This document shows, in pieces, positions 23,516 through 36,222 of a stretch of DNA of 64,000 bases. The notes beneath the pieces were generated by a model. That model had not been told where the DNA came from. It searched no databases and saw only the letters and a list, made by a program, of their open reading frames with translations. Source of the stretch: Ligustrum vulgare. Taxonomy: Eukaryota; Streptophyta; Magnoliopsida; Lamiales; Oleaceae. The translations under genes were made by a program, and so were the position numbers. The stretch's first letter is position 1, and the number at the start of each line of letters is the position of its first letter. The stretch lies in the NCBI GenBank assembly GCA_963555705.1, contig OY743184.1:22418859-22482858 (forward strand). The letters are read 5' to 3'.

Positions 23516-23733
23516 AAAATATGAACAGCCTACGCAGTTGTGATCAAACGTAGATATATTTGTGATTCTTGGTTCGATCATACTGAAATCTCGATAACAT
23601 GTTCAAAACTCATAGATCTTCAAATCTGCTTATCGGAATAAAGATCTAAAAGTTAGTTCTTAAGTGATATTTATCTGAATATTGTCATATTTTGATTTAT
23701 CCAATGTAAAAACTATTTTTATCAATTGGTTTG

Positions 23734-24379
23734 TGTTTCGCACAAAAGGATTTCTGCTAAAAATTAAAACGGATTCAGACGATGTGTAAGGAACAACAAC
23801 CTCTTGAGACAAAGTCATAACGATGCTTATTTATGAAGATTACAATGAAGATAAAATGCCCCCAAGAGGCGCAAGCACACAAACTAAACTAGGATTTGAC
23901 AAGAAAATTAAAATGAAAGCAAATTATACAATATCTGTTCGAGAGTTGATTGATTGATCCTTGCTTCTATGTTCACTTTGATCTTTTGTACTTTTCTTCT
24001 CAAAACTGCTTGAAAAACTGTCTGTCGTCCTGTAACTGCCCATTTTCTCCATAATGGATGGCTTGTCAAGAAAATCGTTGTGTTTAACTACTGCCATTAC
24101 TCCATATACTCAGTCGAATTTCTCGGATCATGGGGATGTGATAAGGTTGCCCACTAACTGCCTAATAACTACTTGTTTCAAATAATGACAAGTCATTGCA
24201 TTTGCCCAGATCTTGGGCATTCTCTAGGTCTGAGTGACACTATTCCATTCGCTCTGTCGCCCTATATTTGGGCCTCCTCATGAGTTTATTTGGACCTATT
24301 CCCTGGACTCTTCAACTGGACTTCTTTCTTTGGGCCACTTTATTGGGCCTTCGAATTGGGTATTTTTTATGTGTCAACA
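23734..24379 (-). repeat. Tat element 3' LTR
   Basis: 646 bp; the minus strand starts TGTTGACACATAAAAAATACC and ends CGAAACA. Closely matches 32798-33439. The adjoining minus-strand PPT reads cggggggtaat. Confidence 0.85.
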
Positions 24380-24678
24380 ATTACCCCCCGATATGACATA
24401 ATTAATATCAATTATTAATTTTACACCATATTCATGTATATTCCGAAAAGGTTTCAATCATTATTTCATTTTTGACGGTGTTTTTCTGCATTCCAAAAAG
24501 TGCAATTTCACAAAACTTCCTATAAACCAAAAGATGCGCCACTTTATCGCTCCATTACCCACGTTTTGCGTCGCCACATCTCTTTCTGCTTATAAAATAT
24601 ATTGTTCATTGTCTCGCTTCTTCAAATGCTCCGACGTCTGCGCTTCAAAGATTTTCAAAAGCTTATACTTTGAATGAA

Positions 24679-25480
24679 ATGGCGACCCCAAAGAATCCTT
24701 CTAATAACTTCGTTAGCTTTGAGGACCTTCAAGAACTTTTTACTAAACCCTTTGTAAATCAAGCATCTATTTTGCCCGCTAATCTTGACCTTCATGAGTT
24801 TTACCTCGGCCCAACATTTAATGATGCGGACTCTATCGAACGAACTCGCGTAGCCCAACTGTTTCCATGTACTCAATATCCTTCCTTCTTAAATTCCTCT
24901 GAAGCCAATCCTTGACATAGGTATTCGCACATGGCCCAAAACTGATACTACTTTCTATATATGGCACACATATATGGTAAACCATGGTCCCGCTAAAGCA
25001 CTTTTTGATCGTGCCAAAATTTCTGATTTATTGGAAATCGCTCTTCGTCCTCCACTTTATGATTCTGTGCTTTTCTTGACTACCTTGAGTTTTTGGTCTT
25101 CGAAATACAAAACTTTCATTTTTTCACTCTACCCAATGTCCGTCACTCTAAGAGATGTAGGTGCCTAGTAAATCTTCCACCTCTGGGCGACACTATTTCT
25201 CCTAACATCCAGATTTCTTCCGTCGCTCCAAAATTTGATAAGAAGCTTACTGATTCCTATTTAGGAATGCAAGGACTTTACAACAACTCTAGTGCTGAAT
25301 CTACTCATGCAAAGCGTGTGGCCTTCCTTCAGGTCTTACTTTGCAAGTATGTCCTCTGTGTATCCAATCTCAAGCCCTCCATGGCTTATTTGCCTATAGC
25401 TCATGGGTTAGCATGCGAGCGAACTTTGAATCTTTGTTCAGTTTTTCTTGCTTGCCTTTTATAGAGGCATGGCTTCTCTC
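24679..25480 (+). pseudogene. plant mobile domain (PMD) protein, antisense cargo
   Basis: Starting at ATG 24679 (MATPKNPSNN), three successive frames spell one PMD-type protein: GPAKALFDRAKISDLLEIAL, then FLTTLSFWSSKYKTFIF, MSVTLRDVGA / LVNLPPLGD, then a segment with VLLCKYVLCVSN and LACERTLNL. One-base slips lie near 24905, 25163 and 25455. PMD proteins (MAIN/MAIL family) are nuclear and act in transcription and TE silencing; PMD copies are also known inside plant transposons. It is antisense to the Tat element and adjacent to its 3' LTR, the usual place for additional antisense ORFs in Tat elements. No longer coding. Confidence 0.7.
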
Positions 25481-25599
25481 TAAACCATCACGTCCCCACT
25501 TTGTACGCAATGAACATCAATATTTCTTTCCCTACGTTGGACCACGGGCAATATTATCCCATTTCACAAGTAGAATTCCAATATAGCATCTTTGAATAG

Positions 25600-25900
25600 C
25601 CTGAAGCCATTTGAGCTAGTTCATTTGCTAAGTAGTTATACAATCTGTTAACGTATTGAAGTTCCACTTGATCAAACTCTTCTAACAAATTTTGGGCGAT
25701 TTCAAAATGCTTATGACAGAATTACTTTGGCATTTAAATCACCAATCAGTTGGTAAATTACTAATTGAGAATCGCCCCTAACGACCACATTTTTCACTCC
25801 CAGCTCTATTAAAATCTTCAAACCTACTATCAATGCTTCGTATTCGGCTTGATTGTTAGTTCATATTCTATCTAGAGTAAAAGCGAATTTATAATAACCC
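25600..25900 (-). pseudogene. second (archaeal-like) RNase H remnant of Tat element
   Basis: Minus-strand reading gives TNNQAEYEALIVGLKILIEL, then GVKNVVVRGDSQLVIYQLIG, the acidic RNase H blocks (E in AEYEAL, D in RGDSQLV) of the extra RNase H found in Tat elements. Stops follow soon after. Confidence 0.75.
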
Positions 25901-25969
25901 CCAATGAATTTATTAAAACTACGCTACCCCTGCACCCCCATAAGTTTTTTACCCGTCAAAGTATAAAAC

Positions 25970-26455
25970 CTAGGATTTTAATTCAAACAAATCAACTTCT
26001 AGTTCAATTTCTTTGGGCACATCAAGGCATGGATGATAGCCCAAGAAGTTATCCAATGCTTGATTTTTAATTACATTTTGGGGAATGTATTGTATTTCAA
26101 ATTCTGATAGGACTAGAGTCCAATGGGCTATCCTTTGGTGTAAAATAGGGCAAGAAAACATGTATTTAACTAAATTTACTTTAGAAACTAAGTAGACAGT
26201 CACAAGCTGTAAATAAGCCCTTAATTTTGTACATGTGAAATATAATGAAAGACAAAGCTTTTCGATAGCGGAATAATTATATTCACATTTCGTTAACTGT
26301 CTACTCAAATAATAAATTGCCCTCTCTTCACCAAATTGGTTTTCTTGTGCGACCATCCCGACTATAGATTCTTGTTCAGCTAATATGTACACTTTCATTG
26401 ACCGTTTTTGGATAGGCGAGATTAGCACGGGAAGACTTGACAAATATGTCTTCAG
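25970..26455 (-). pseudogene. gypsy RT-linked RNase H segment, interrupted
   Basis: Minus-strand frame reads PVLISPI, VYILAEQESIVGMVAQEN, AIYYLSRQLTKCEYNYSAIEKLCL, YLQLVTVYLVS and FEIQYIPQNVIKNQALDNFL, the RNase H of gypsy Pol. Its N-terminal end is split by the insertion at 26461-28694; rejoining across the ctat duplication recovers the usual F-D-S-L-K-T-Y-L-S-S-L-P text, which supports the boundary. Confidence 0.8.
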
Positions 26456-26460
26456 GCTAT

Positions 26461-28694
26461 TGTTGGTGTGAGTATCGCAAGTGTACGATATCGTTAACAA
26501 GTAATAGAGTGGACTTTTTGAGTTCGGAATGTCGATCCCACGAGGACTTTTTATTTTTTATAAATTTACTTTTATCAAGAGAATTCCAAGACTAAACCTA
26601 AACTAACTAATAAAACAAATTTCCAAATAATCCAAAAATGACAAAGAATTGAAAATCAATGAAATAAACAATTGAATTAAAATAAAAATAAAAATTTAAA
26701 ACTAAACCTAACTAACTAAAGCAAGACGTAAAGTGGTGAGTTTTCTAACAATTAAATGAATATCGGGACTAACGATTTCAAAGTAATGTTTTAGCTTAAT
26801 TTCTGATCTCAAGTTGTTTTCTAGAATTGTATTTGGTTGAATTCACGCATGTATCTAATTTACCTCTCTCTAGTTCAAATTAGCCATATTTAACTAAGTC
26901 AATCATGTATCTCTACAGAGGGTCAGAGTTCTCCTTAGCTAAATGCATTAAATTACTTAGGAATTCATCAGTGACCACCACAAATTCATATCTCCATTTT
27001 TTTGTTGTAATTATTGAGTTTTATTACGTGATCTAATTGTTAACTCACCTCTCAAATTATGAAAACAATCATTAAATCATGAATTGGTGATCAAGCAATT
27101 CAAACATTAAAATCAATAACAAAATCAATACATAAACATCAAAATACCAACTTGAGAATCAAAATTAAACTAAAAAAATTAAATATACATCGTCAATCCC
27201 TATTATTAAATTAGCTACTCATGTTTTTAAAAGAAAAAGAAATATATAATGTAAACAAAACTAGGAGTTTGAAGAATTGAAGTCCAACCATTGCCATCGC
27301 CTCCTTTTTCCAAAAATCACCACAACCTAGTCTTTTTTTCTCCAATTTCAACCAACCGTGCAGTTTTCTTCCTTACTTAACCGACCACCACTCTTGTATC
27401 AATCTACTCAAGTTCAGCCGAGCACTCTTCCTTTTTTTTTTCTAGTCATAGCCGCCTCTTCCCGATTCAACAGAGTCACCATCCGGGTCCTCTTTGTGCA
27501 CAGTCGACCAAGACTTTGTTTGACATAGCCGTGCGCCACTTCAGTTGCACCAGCTTCTTCCTTTTGTAGCAGCCGCACCTCTGTGTGTGTCTGTCTTTTT
27601 TTTTTTTCCAAATCAGCCAACCACCTCTTCAATGCCTATTCTCTACCACTCAAGCACAAACCTGCCTCCTCTAATAATTAATTCCAACCGCACACCACTC
27701 TTTCTCCCTATTGCAACCTATATCTAGGTTGCACCGACACTCTGTCGGAAACCAGCGTGTCGTGTCGTACACATGTCCGACGCCGACACTCTTCGGATAC
27801 TCTCCGACACGTGTCGGAACTACACCATATACATCAAAATGAAAAAAGGGAAGGGGCGAAATGCATTCAATTAAAAAAAAATGATAAATATAACTTATAA
27901 GTTTGTTTTATTTGATATCCTCATTTTAATTCAAAAAATATAGTGTGTTGTTTGTAATAAGACTAAAATAATAATAAATTAAAAAAATAATCTGTGTGTC
28001 TCCAGCGTGTCGTGTCCTAACTTTTTTTAAAAAATCACGTATCTACGTGTCAGTGTCGCGTGTCGGTGTCCGTGCAACTTAGACCTATATTACTCCTCCC
28101 AGCCGTGTATATTTCTCCAAGAAAGCTCCCAAGTTGCAACCTTTTTTTTTTCTTCCACAGTGTATATGTATATTATATAGGTATATTTCTCTCGCACAAA
28201 ACCTGACGACCTCAAATTCTTGTAGCCGACTACTTCTAGTTTATTAGGGACTCTCCTCAATTCCAGTCGGCTCCATCTCTCTTATATTTAATTTGCACAG
28301 CAGACTACACCTAATTCTCTAAAACTGCTCCACTACACATTACTCCACAATTTGTGTCTCCAGCCGAGTGTCTCCTTCAAAGAGCCCTCATAGTCCACTT
28401 GGTTTTAAAGCCCAATTACTCTATTCTATACTTGGTGGAGGGTTTATACCAATTTCTCAATTATCCCAAACAATTCAAGTTGGTCCCTTATCTTCGTTTC
28501 ATCGCCAATTGCATCAAAGATTGAGCTTTTGCATACAATTGTTGTGCAATTGCTTCAATTTCTCATTTTACTTGATTTTTAGATTAAACCTGAAATAATA
28601 ATAAATAACAAAGAAATCAGTAGAATTTATTCAAGAAAGACAACAAATTATTCTAATTTTGACTGATAAATAAATGTATAAAATATACTTATCA
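26461..28694 (-). mobile_element. large solo LTR or LTR-like insertion in Tat pol
   Basis: The plus strand begins TGTTGGTGTGAGTATCGCAA and ends ATACTTATCA; flanks are GCTAT (26456-26460) and ACTAT (28695-28699), a one-mismatch duplication. The left end (caagtgtacgatatcgttaacaagtaatag, split by eye; cccacgaggac at about 26540) is text I associate with the 3' end of a widespread plant LTR, so the LTR probably points left. No ORF. It contains a hAT-like MITE at 27724-28082. Confidence 0.65.
27724..28082. mobile_element. hAT-like MITE
   Basis: 359 bp flanked by the exact 8-bp duplication ACCTATAT (27716-27723 and 28083-28090). Terminal inverted repeats are CTAGGTTGCACCGACAC and CTAAGTTGCACGGACAC (second on the minus strand), 2 mismatches in 17. 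Subterminal CGACAC/GTGTCG motifs are repeated. An 8-bp duplication and no coding capacity fit a non-autonomous hAT element. Third level of nesting (MITE in LTR in Tat). Confidence 0.85.
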
Positions 28695-31600
28695 ACTATC
28701 AAAAGTCTTTTGATGTTCTTCCTCCCATACAAATTCGTCCTGATTATTCAGCTTTAAGAGAGGCGAAAAAGCTTTTGTTCGCCCTCTTAGCTAAGCATCA
28801 GGTTAACAAATGTCTGACGATCTTCCCCTTCGTCGCCAATGTTTACTTTTATCAAAGGGACTTATGCTTCAGCATGCCCAGGTTTTGTAATCCTCATTAT
28901 TTCATCGTCCATGTTTCTTGTAATCATTTCCTATTCTACGCAATCTACCTTTTTGATTTCTAGACCAATATTCTGCTCCAATTCGAGTACTGCCAACTTG
29001 TTCTTCTCTAGACTTTGCTTTACATTCTTTATCGAAAGTCATCAGTTTGGCTTTAAAGGCCAACATATCGGTCAAATCCTTTTGTTGCTGACTACCCATC
29101 AGGTTTTTTCAATTATCCTTTTGCCAATTATTGGCTTTTCAAGGGTCATTAAATTTGGCCTCATTTAACTGAACATCTCAGTAAGTGCATCTACTGAAAA
29201 TGGTTCCTCATTCTGTGCGACGATTTGAGTTTCTTCCCCATCTTGGATGACCATGATGGGTCCATAGTTCCCTTCATACATGAATCTTTCCACTGAGTTT
29301 TCTTTTGCGACAAAAGGCCTATGATCTGCTTGCATAACTTCTGCTTCTCCTTCATCGTTCCAAAAAAGTGAGCATTGGTGGAGCGATGAAGGTATACACC
29401 GACTTCCATGAATACAATCCCTTTCTAACAACAGGTTGTAACTGGTAGGAATATCTATCACAAAGAAGATTGTGGTCCTAGTAGTTGTTCCCATAGTTAT
29501 CTCCAACAACATCACTCCTTTGGCTCAAGTTGCTCCTCCATTGAAACTTGTGAGGATAACCTCTGTTGGGATCATATAACTTTCTGTCTTTGCGAACTTC
29601 CTTATCTTTCTAGATGGGATAGTATTTATGGCTGCTTATTGTCAATGAGCACTTTTGACATAGGTATACAATTGACTAAGGCCTTTACATATAATGGCAT
29701 TAGATGTTTCGTCAGCTTCACGGACGACTTCCTGAAAAATAACCTTTTCCACTGCATCAATCTCTATGTCTTGCTTGTCCCCCACTGAATCGACTTCTCT
29801 TGTGAAATCAATTTGTAGGGTTTCATTTGGAGTCTCTGCATTTTGGACTTTCTTTTTAGTTTTCTCTCGCGGTTCTTCATCCATAAACCAACCGGTAGGA
29901 GGAGGTAATATTCTAGAAGGAGATCCATACTTTTTAGAGCGTGTTACTCTCACCTTCCTTTTGGGTGTCCCATATAACACATAAAAGTCAAAAGAGGGTC
30001 CAGACGGTTAGCCCAATAGATCTACTTCACGGATACCTTCTTGATATAGTTGTTTCAGAAGTTTGTTGCACGATACCCCTCGCATCTTCCCATCTGCTTC
30101 TAAATCAATCTCTTCTTCGATGTATGTCATTCCATCGTCCTCTTCTTCATAACATACCTCTTGAGACGTTTGGGCTTCTTCGCATACTAGTACTCATGCT
30201 TCTTCCTCATCTTTTTCTCTCTCTTCTTCATTGTTCTCCTTTCTTTTAAATTCATTGGCCAACATGTAGTTGTTAGTCATAACTAGGGGTAGAGTACCGA
30301 ATTGAATGGAAAGGGGTCACCCTGGATCCTCCTCATCCTCGTTTTGCTTGCCGCGTTCAAATTTTGACTTCTTGAAAGAACTTTCTAGTGCTTTCTCTAT
30401 TGACTCACCCGTACTGATTTCTTTACTATCATAAAGGACGTTCTTGTTAGCCAATTTGAGTAATTTAGGTGCCTCAAGATGTGGTGATCCCTGCTGTTGT
30501 CTCATCATCCTCCCATAATTTATCTGGAAACCCCTTTGCCGTGTCTTGGTCATCTCATTGAAAGTCATAGCCCTTCCTGCATTATACTAGATTAAATGAC
30601 ATACATTTGACTGATGAGGTTGTGGTCTGAACATCCTCCTGCTGTTTATCGACTTGAACTGCTTTTCAAAAGACGACTTTCTATAAACTGGCATACATCG
30701 TACCCTGTTGGGCCGGAAATTGGGAACAACACTATGATAATTGTAATGTCCCCATGAACCCATTTTTTCATGGACTTATTCACTTCCCCTTTGCATTGGC
30801 ACATAAGGTACCTTCATCTTTTCTAGATTCCTTTCCTTCGAGTCGTTCAAACACGTTAGGACATCGCTAAATATCCTTCTTTCCATCATCTATGACTAAC
30901 TTGAACTTCGACAACTTATTTTTGAAGCCAGTTATCATCATGTTCACCCCAAGTGGCTGTGGGAAAGGGTTTTCATCCACTGCCATTTTCTTTTTGACTC
31001 TAAAAGTAATTCGCCAAGATTCGATAGCATCCTGCAACACATGTTAGAAAACCAAGCAATTGTAGTCATATGAGACCATGCATTGTGCCATTTACAGTAT
31101 TTTCTACCCTTAATTTGTTTAGGGCTTGGCAATTTATGCTTTTCACTCAACTTTATTTGGTTATCCATATATAATTTTTCGATAAGGTTAGCCTTGGTTA
31201 CGTCAAATGAAAATACCCTAGCATTTTTGTTTTTATTCCCTATAGGCTCATTTTTAACTGTAATATTCGATTCAGCCTCTAAAGGGTAAGCATACACATC
31301 CCCTTTAACCAGTTCGGCTAGACATACTTTCGTTTGGTCAAAATATTCATCATCAACCATATGAACGTAAAAATTTGGGTCTCTATAGTAAGTCTCTTTG
31401 CTAGAATTTTTTATTTGTTCTTTTTCTCTTATTAGACGCTCATATCTAATCACATTAGCGCTCGACTAAAATAGGTCAGGAAATTCCCTATCTTGGAACT
31501 TCTTTTTTAAGTCAAAACTCAAACAACTTTGAGCGATCTTGACAAAATCTTTTTCAGGAAAAAGAACAAAGTACTTGCTCTTGGCCGTTTTGAACATTTG

Positions 31601-32797
31601 GAGGAAACCTTCTACCCATTAGTTGGGCATTTGACATAAATTCATCAAATCGGCCAGAGTCACTTCAGACTCAATTTTATAAAATTGAGCATGGAATAAC
31701 TACTCTAACTGTTTCCATGTCTGTACGGAATTTGCTGGCAAGTTAATGAACCATGAGAAAGCTACTCCTGTTAATAAACTAGGGAACAGCCTCATCTTAT
31801 GATAATAATTAACTTCGCTGCATTCCAATGTGACTCGCCCTATGTTTTTTAGAGTGGAAACTTCTCCTATATTGGTGAATAATGAAAATTATGGTACTTT
31901 GTACCCCCTAGTCCATGGATGCGCTTGATCTACACAATCAGGGTCTGGCTTTGTATAAGTCAGCCTAATATAAGGACACATCCAACAGCAATTTAATCTC
32001 GCACTATCTCGGCAATTTGATCCCTCAACAAGACGTTGGGACCATAGGGGACCCCTATGGGTTGGTTCCCTGGTGGTATCACCCGAGGCTTGAAGTTTGG
32101 TAACGGATTTGTAGTGAAAACGCCATTGTTTGAACCATTAGTACCATTAGTTTGAATATTTCTCCCATCATTAACATGTGGGGGATTATGTCCATTATTT
32201 TGGACATTATCTTTTGGACATTATCTCTTGCGCTTGGGTTATCCCCCAAGTTTGACATCCCATTACCACTATTTAGACCCGTTATTCCAACACCCCCTAG
32301 TTTGACGAGGATGGTCCGATAGAATGTTCTATTCCCTGATTTGGACTTACAACCGAGGGAATATGTCTCACAATCGTTCTCGCTTGAAAGTGGTGCCTTA
32401 TGTTTGGAAAAGTTGACTGACAAACTTGGCCTGTTAAATTATTCATGGTGTCATGTAAAATTCTTAGTTGCTTGGCCATATTGTCATAATGTATTCTTTC
32501 ATTTTGAATAAAGTTTTCCATATTATGAACGTATTGCAGATTTACTTGTTCAACCACATCTTAAGTAAGTTCCCCAAGCAATGCAGGCATGGTTCGAGGA
32601 CTCAATTATGTCATTGATTCGTAACGGCTCTGACTTTGTCCCCTTGTTCCTGGAGTACTATGTTCTTCCTCATATCTTTCAATTACAGATGGGAGTCAAT
32701 GGATTGCTGGCTCCTTATCGAAGTTCTTATGAGACATGATGCTTCACTTTTGTATATTCAAAAACACACCAAAGTTGTCCCACTGGGTATCCCAAAT
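28695..32797 (-). pseudogene. Tat element protease and gag region, degraded
   Basis: Minus-strand pieces in order from the 5' end: gag N-terminus (32557-32079), gag core (31453-30944; SEKHKLPSPKQIKGRKYCKWHNAWSH split over two blocks), linker/gag C-terminus (30568-30317; 29980-29642), and the retropepsin C-terminal part (29515-29165; VIDIPTSYNLLLERDCIHG, a Tat-style VIDAPSSYNALLGRPWIH counterpart). Frames change often and the protease active site is not clear. 28695-29160 shows no RT motif. The sequence next to the 5' LTR (minus strand atttgggatacccagtggg) should hold the PBS; I cannot assign the tRNA. Confidence 0.65.
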
Positions 32798-33439
32798 TGT
32801 TTCGAGCAAAAGGATTTCCACTAACAATTAAAATGGATTCAGACGATGTATAAGGAATAACAACCTCTCGAGACAAAGTTCCAACGAGGGGTACTTTTAT
32901 TTATGAATATTACAACGAAGACAAAATGCTTCCAAGGGGCGCAAGCATACGAACTAAATTAGGATTTGATAGGAAAATTAAAATGAATGTAAATTACATA
33001 ATTTGTGTTCAATAGTTGATTGATAGATCCTTGCTTCTGTGTTCACTTTGATCTTTTATACTTTTCTTCTCAAAACTGCTTGAAAAACTGTTCATCACTC
33101 TGTAACTGCTCATTTTCTCCATAATGGATGACTTGTCAAGAAAACCGTTGTGTTTAACCACTGCCATTACTCCATATGCTCAGCTGAATTTTCCGGACCA
33201 TGCGGACGTGATAAGGTTGCCCATTAGTTGCCTAATAACTGCTTGTTTCAGATAATGATAAGTCACTGCGTTTGCCCAGATCTTGGGCGTTCTCCATGTC
33301 TAAGAGACACTATTCCATTCGCTCTGTCGCCCTATATTTGGGCCTCTTCATGGGTTTATCTGGATCTATTCCCTGGACTCTTCAATTGGGCTTCATTCTT
33401 TGGGCTACTTCATTAGGCCTTTGAATTGGGTATTTTTTA
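32798..33439 (-). repeat. Tat element 5' LTR, end-truncated
   Basis: Matches 23734-24379 throughout but stops at tattttttа-type text without the terminal tgtgtcaaca seen in the other LTR. Scattered substitutions and small indels suggest an old insertion. Confidence 0.85.
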
Positions 33440-33882
33440 GAGGAAATTAAATTTTGGGTGTTTGAAAAATACCCTTTTATAACTACTCATGAAACATTCA
33501 AACCATATTTAATACGGCCTAAACCAACCCATCCTCCCCCAAAACCCAAATGAGACCCTTTTTTCTCTTGCAACTCAAACAAACACGTCCACCCCATAAA
33601 ATCCAAATGAGATAAACTCATCCATTTTTCCTTTACTCCCGCGAGATCAAGAACTCACGAGAAGGCGATGGACAAGATGGCTGTGAGAGATGGATCATTT
33701 ACATGGCCCGTCGGAGAAGGCGATGGAGATGTCGCTGTGGGAGATGATTCAAGTACTCTTTACTCTCATATGCGCCAAGATATCACTAATTGTTATCTTC
33801 TTCCTCAAAATGCCATTTAAGGAGTTGTCTATATGGGCATGGACAATGTTAAGAGGGGACTGAGCCCAATTGCGATCAAGAC
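33440..33882. other. unassigned gap between Tat element and element D
   Basis: No ORF above noise. A duplicated gagaaggcgatgga block (about 33659 and 33714) is the only local structure seen. Confidence 0.5.
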
Positions 33883-35136
33883 TGTTAACTTAATATTGTT
33901 GGCATTTCCTATTTTTTCACAAGTGTGTAATTTAAGAAAACTTAATTTAATTACTAAATACGTGTATTTAGTAATTTATTAAATTCAATTAAATTACGCA
34001 AATATTTCTTGAAAAATAATATCTCCTATTTTTGTGCTAATCATTTGATTTGTAGAGATATTGAACTTGTAGGATCATGATCTCGAAATGATCATGATAT
34101 CGAAATCTGTGATTTGAATCAAGAAACATTGATCATTTATGGTAAATTTCTTGATGATTTGTTTCTTGATATGGCAGAGAATATTCAAACTTATCTTTGC
34201 ATATGGTAAGATCGTCATCTTGATAGGACCGAGCATATTCAAGCTTATCTACATATGGTAAGATTGTTTCTTGATATGGCCGAGTATCTTGACTCATGGT
34301 AAGTCAAGCTTATCACTTTATTTGGTAAGATATTTTATTCCATAATCAATTGAGAATATCTTACCTTTATCTTTACTTATGGAAAGATTTGTGATTATCT
34401 TACCATTATTTCTAATTATCTTATTCTTGATTATCTTGCAGGAAATCAAGATTGAATACAACGAGGATTCTTGATGGTCAAGCAATCCAAGTGTATTTAT
34501 ATTGAAGAAAATGAGACGTTTTCTTCAAGGAGTAAAGAAGCCAATTTTCGTGTGGTGCACTAATATTAAAGGCTTCAATTGTGTTGTGACTTCGGTTCTC
34601 CGGGAGGAGGAATCAATCACTTAGATAAGAAAATAATTTCAAGGTGAAGATCAAACGGGAGGTTTGAATCATATTCGAACGGGAGTTCGAGGTTGCTGAA
34701 AGGTATTGCAGATTCAAAGAAAGCTACTGAAGAGTTGTGGGACGCCAGCTCACATTACATGCCATAGAAGGATCATGAAGTGATCTATTTCTTGGATGTT
34801 TGATAAGTCTATGTGTAGATTTATCATGTAGTTTGGATTGATCTGTATAAACTCTTTTCTTATATAGTGATTGGTTTTTGTCCGCAGGATGCGGGCCGTG
34901 GGTTTTCCCTATTAGGGTTTTTCACACGTTAAGCTCAAATTATTGTGTTCTTGTCTATTTACAATCCTGCATAATTTATTCTGTTCATTTACGTTTTACT
35001 ATCCAGACGAATCTGCATCAGCAAGATTCATCTGGTATTGCGCTAAACAAATATTAATGATTTACTGTTAATTGGTTACTGTCCAGATTTATCTGTGACA
35101 GTATGTTCTTAAAATTTAGACAACTTTAAATTTTCA
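33883..35136 (+). repeat. element D 5' LTR (relative of element A)
   Basis: 1254 bp, TGTTAACTTAATATTG... to TTTTCA, clearly the same LTR family as A and B but more diverged. It keeps repeated ATGGTAAG motifs and a TTGCAGG acceptor-like site (about 34435), CCAGACGAATCTG...AAGATTCATCTGG (about 35003-35035) and CAGATTTATCTG (35084-35095). The PBS TGGTATCAGAGA follows at 35139. No 3' LTR exists; the element is truncated at 35703. Confidence 0.85.
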
Positions 35137-35187
35137 ATTGGTATCAGAGAGGGTTCACTTCTAGAAAGTGAGATCCGGTTGTCTAAA

Positions 35188-35703
35188 ATGAAAGATTCTG
35201 TATCTTTTAGGCCACCTGTGTTAACTGGTAGTAACTATGCATATTGAAAAATTCGTACGGAAATTTTTATTCAATCTATTGATGAATGTTGTTGGACATC
35301 TGTCCTTGAAGGTTACACAACATCCATTGTCACTGCTGAAGGTGTTGTAATAGCTGTTTTTAGAAGTGCATATACTGCAGATGAATTAGCAAATGCAAAT
35401 TGGAATTCTAAAGCACTTAATGCTATTGTTTCTTTGGTTGATCTTGGTCAATTCAGGCTGATCTCTTCATTAAGAACCACCAAGGAAGCATGCGATGCTT
35501 TGAGGATAGCAAATGAAGGAACCAATGCTGTCAAAACCTCTAAGCTACAGATGATCACTCTATAGGATTGAACTTGTCTGGTAAAGATCTAAAGATTTTT
35601 TGTAAAATCTGATCATTTGAGTAGGTTTTCCCAAGAGCTTCATCTGAGTTATTGAGATCACTCAATCTGGCGTAGAAGCTTTTGAAGTCTTCTTTTTCAT
35701 CCA
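35188..35703 (+). pseudogene. element D gag with internal inversion, truncated
   Basis: From ATG 35188 the text follows element A gag (MKDSVSFRPPVLTGSNYAY), with a Trp-to-stop at about 35246, to about 35566. From about 35567 to 35703 the next gag segment is present but reverse-complemented: the minus strand reads MDEKEDFKSFYARLSDLN and EALGKTYSND, which in A directly follows on the plus strand. Element E text begins at 35704. So gag was rearranged and then cut off. Confidence 0.8.
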
Positions 35704-36222
35704 TAATTTATGAGATAACAGATAATTTATTGAAATCTCATTATTCTCAGACATATGTAATTCTGTAGGAATCACATCATCACTATTAGGTTGTTTCATT
35801 GAAATCTGTGGTTCTGTAGGAACCATGTCACTATTAGATTGATCAATCTTTTCTATTATTACTCGTCCAAGAGTCTTTGGTTGGTTTAATTTCCTCTTAC
35901 GAGGTACGATGTCTTTTGAACATAATGGTCGACCACGCTTCGGACGTTTTTGAGGTTCACTTGCTATAGCAGTTTGTCCTACAGGGACATCAATCTTTGC
36001 CGGAGTGTTTTCTGCTGGTATATATGACTTTGTCACTTTTCTTGTGTCAACAAATTCATCAGGTAATTGATTTGCAATTCTTTGCAAATGAATAATTTTC
36101 TCAACATCTTGCTCAAATTGATTGCTTCGGGGATCAAAGTGAGATAGAGTTGTTTCATTCCAAGAAATTTTATCTTGGTTTTCAAGATGCAACTTTACTC
36201 CTCCTAAAGTTGGAAAATTCAT
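35704..36222 (-). pseudogene. element E integrase C-terminal/linker segment
   Basis: Reads MNFPTLGGVKLHLENQ, ISWNETTLSHFDPRSNQFE, IIHLQRIANQLPDEFVD, KVTKSYIPAENTPAKIDVP and KRPKRGRPLCSKD, the basic linker between integrase and RT in this copia group. Its open frame runs into the inverted gag piece of element D (to 35662), so its last residues (SKAS region) are foreign. Confidence 0.8.

Larger units (their letters stand above)
23734..33439 (-). mobile_element. Tat-lineage gypsy retrotransposon with antisense PMD ORF
   Basis: Direct LTRs at 23734-24379 and 32798-33439 flank gag, protease, RNase H and a second RNase H on the minus strand, and a PMD pseudogene on the plus strand next to the 3' LTR. 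The second RNase H after the RT-linked one and the gag style (RKYCKWHNAWSH) point to the Tat/Ogre-type branch. A PPT (plus-strand ttaccccccg) follows 24379. The 5' LTR lacks its outermost ~10 bp and I see no matching target duplication, so the right end is damaged. I find no RT active-site motif; RT seems deleted. Confidence 0.8.

Noticed and set aside
23734..24379. A second LOG-type cargo or host gene next to the Tat LTR
   Set aside because: The only coding text near this LTR is the PMD pseudogene; no further domain was seen.
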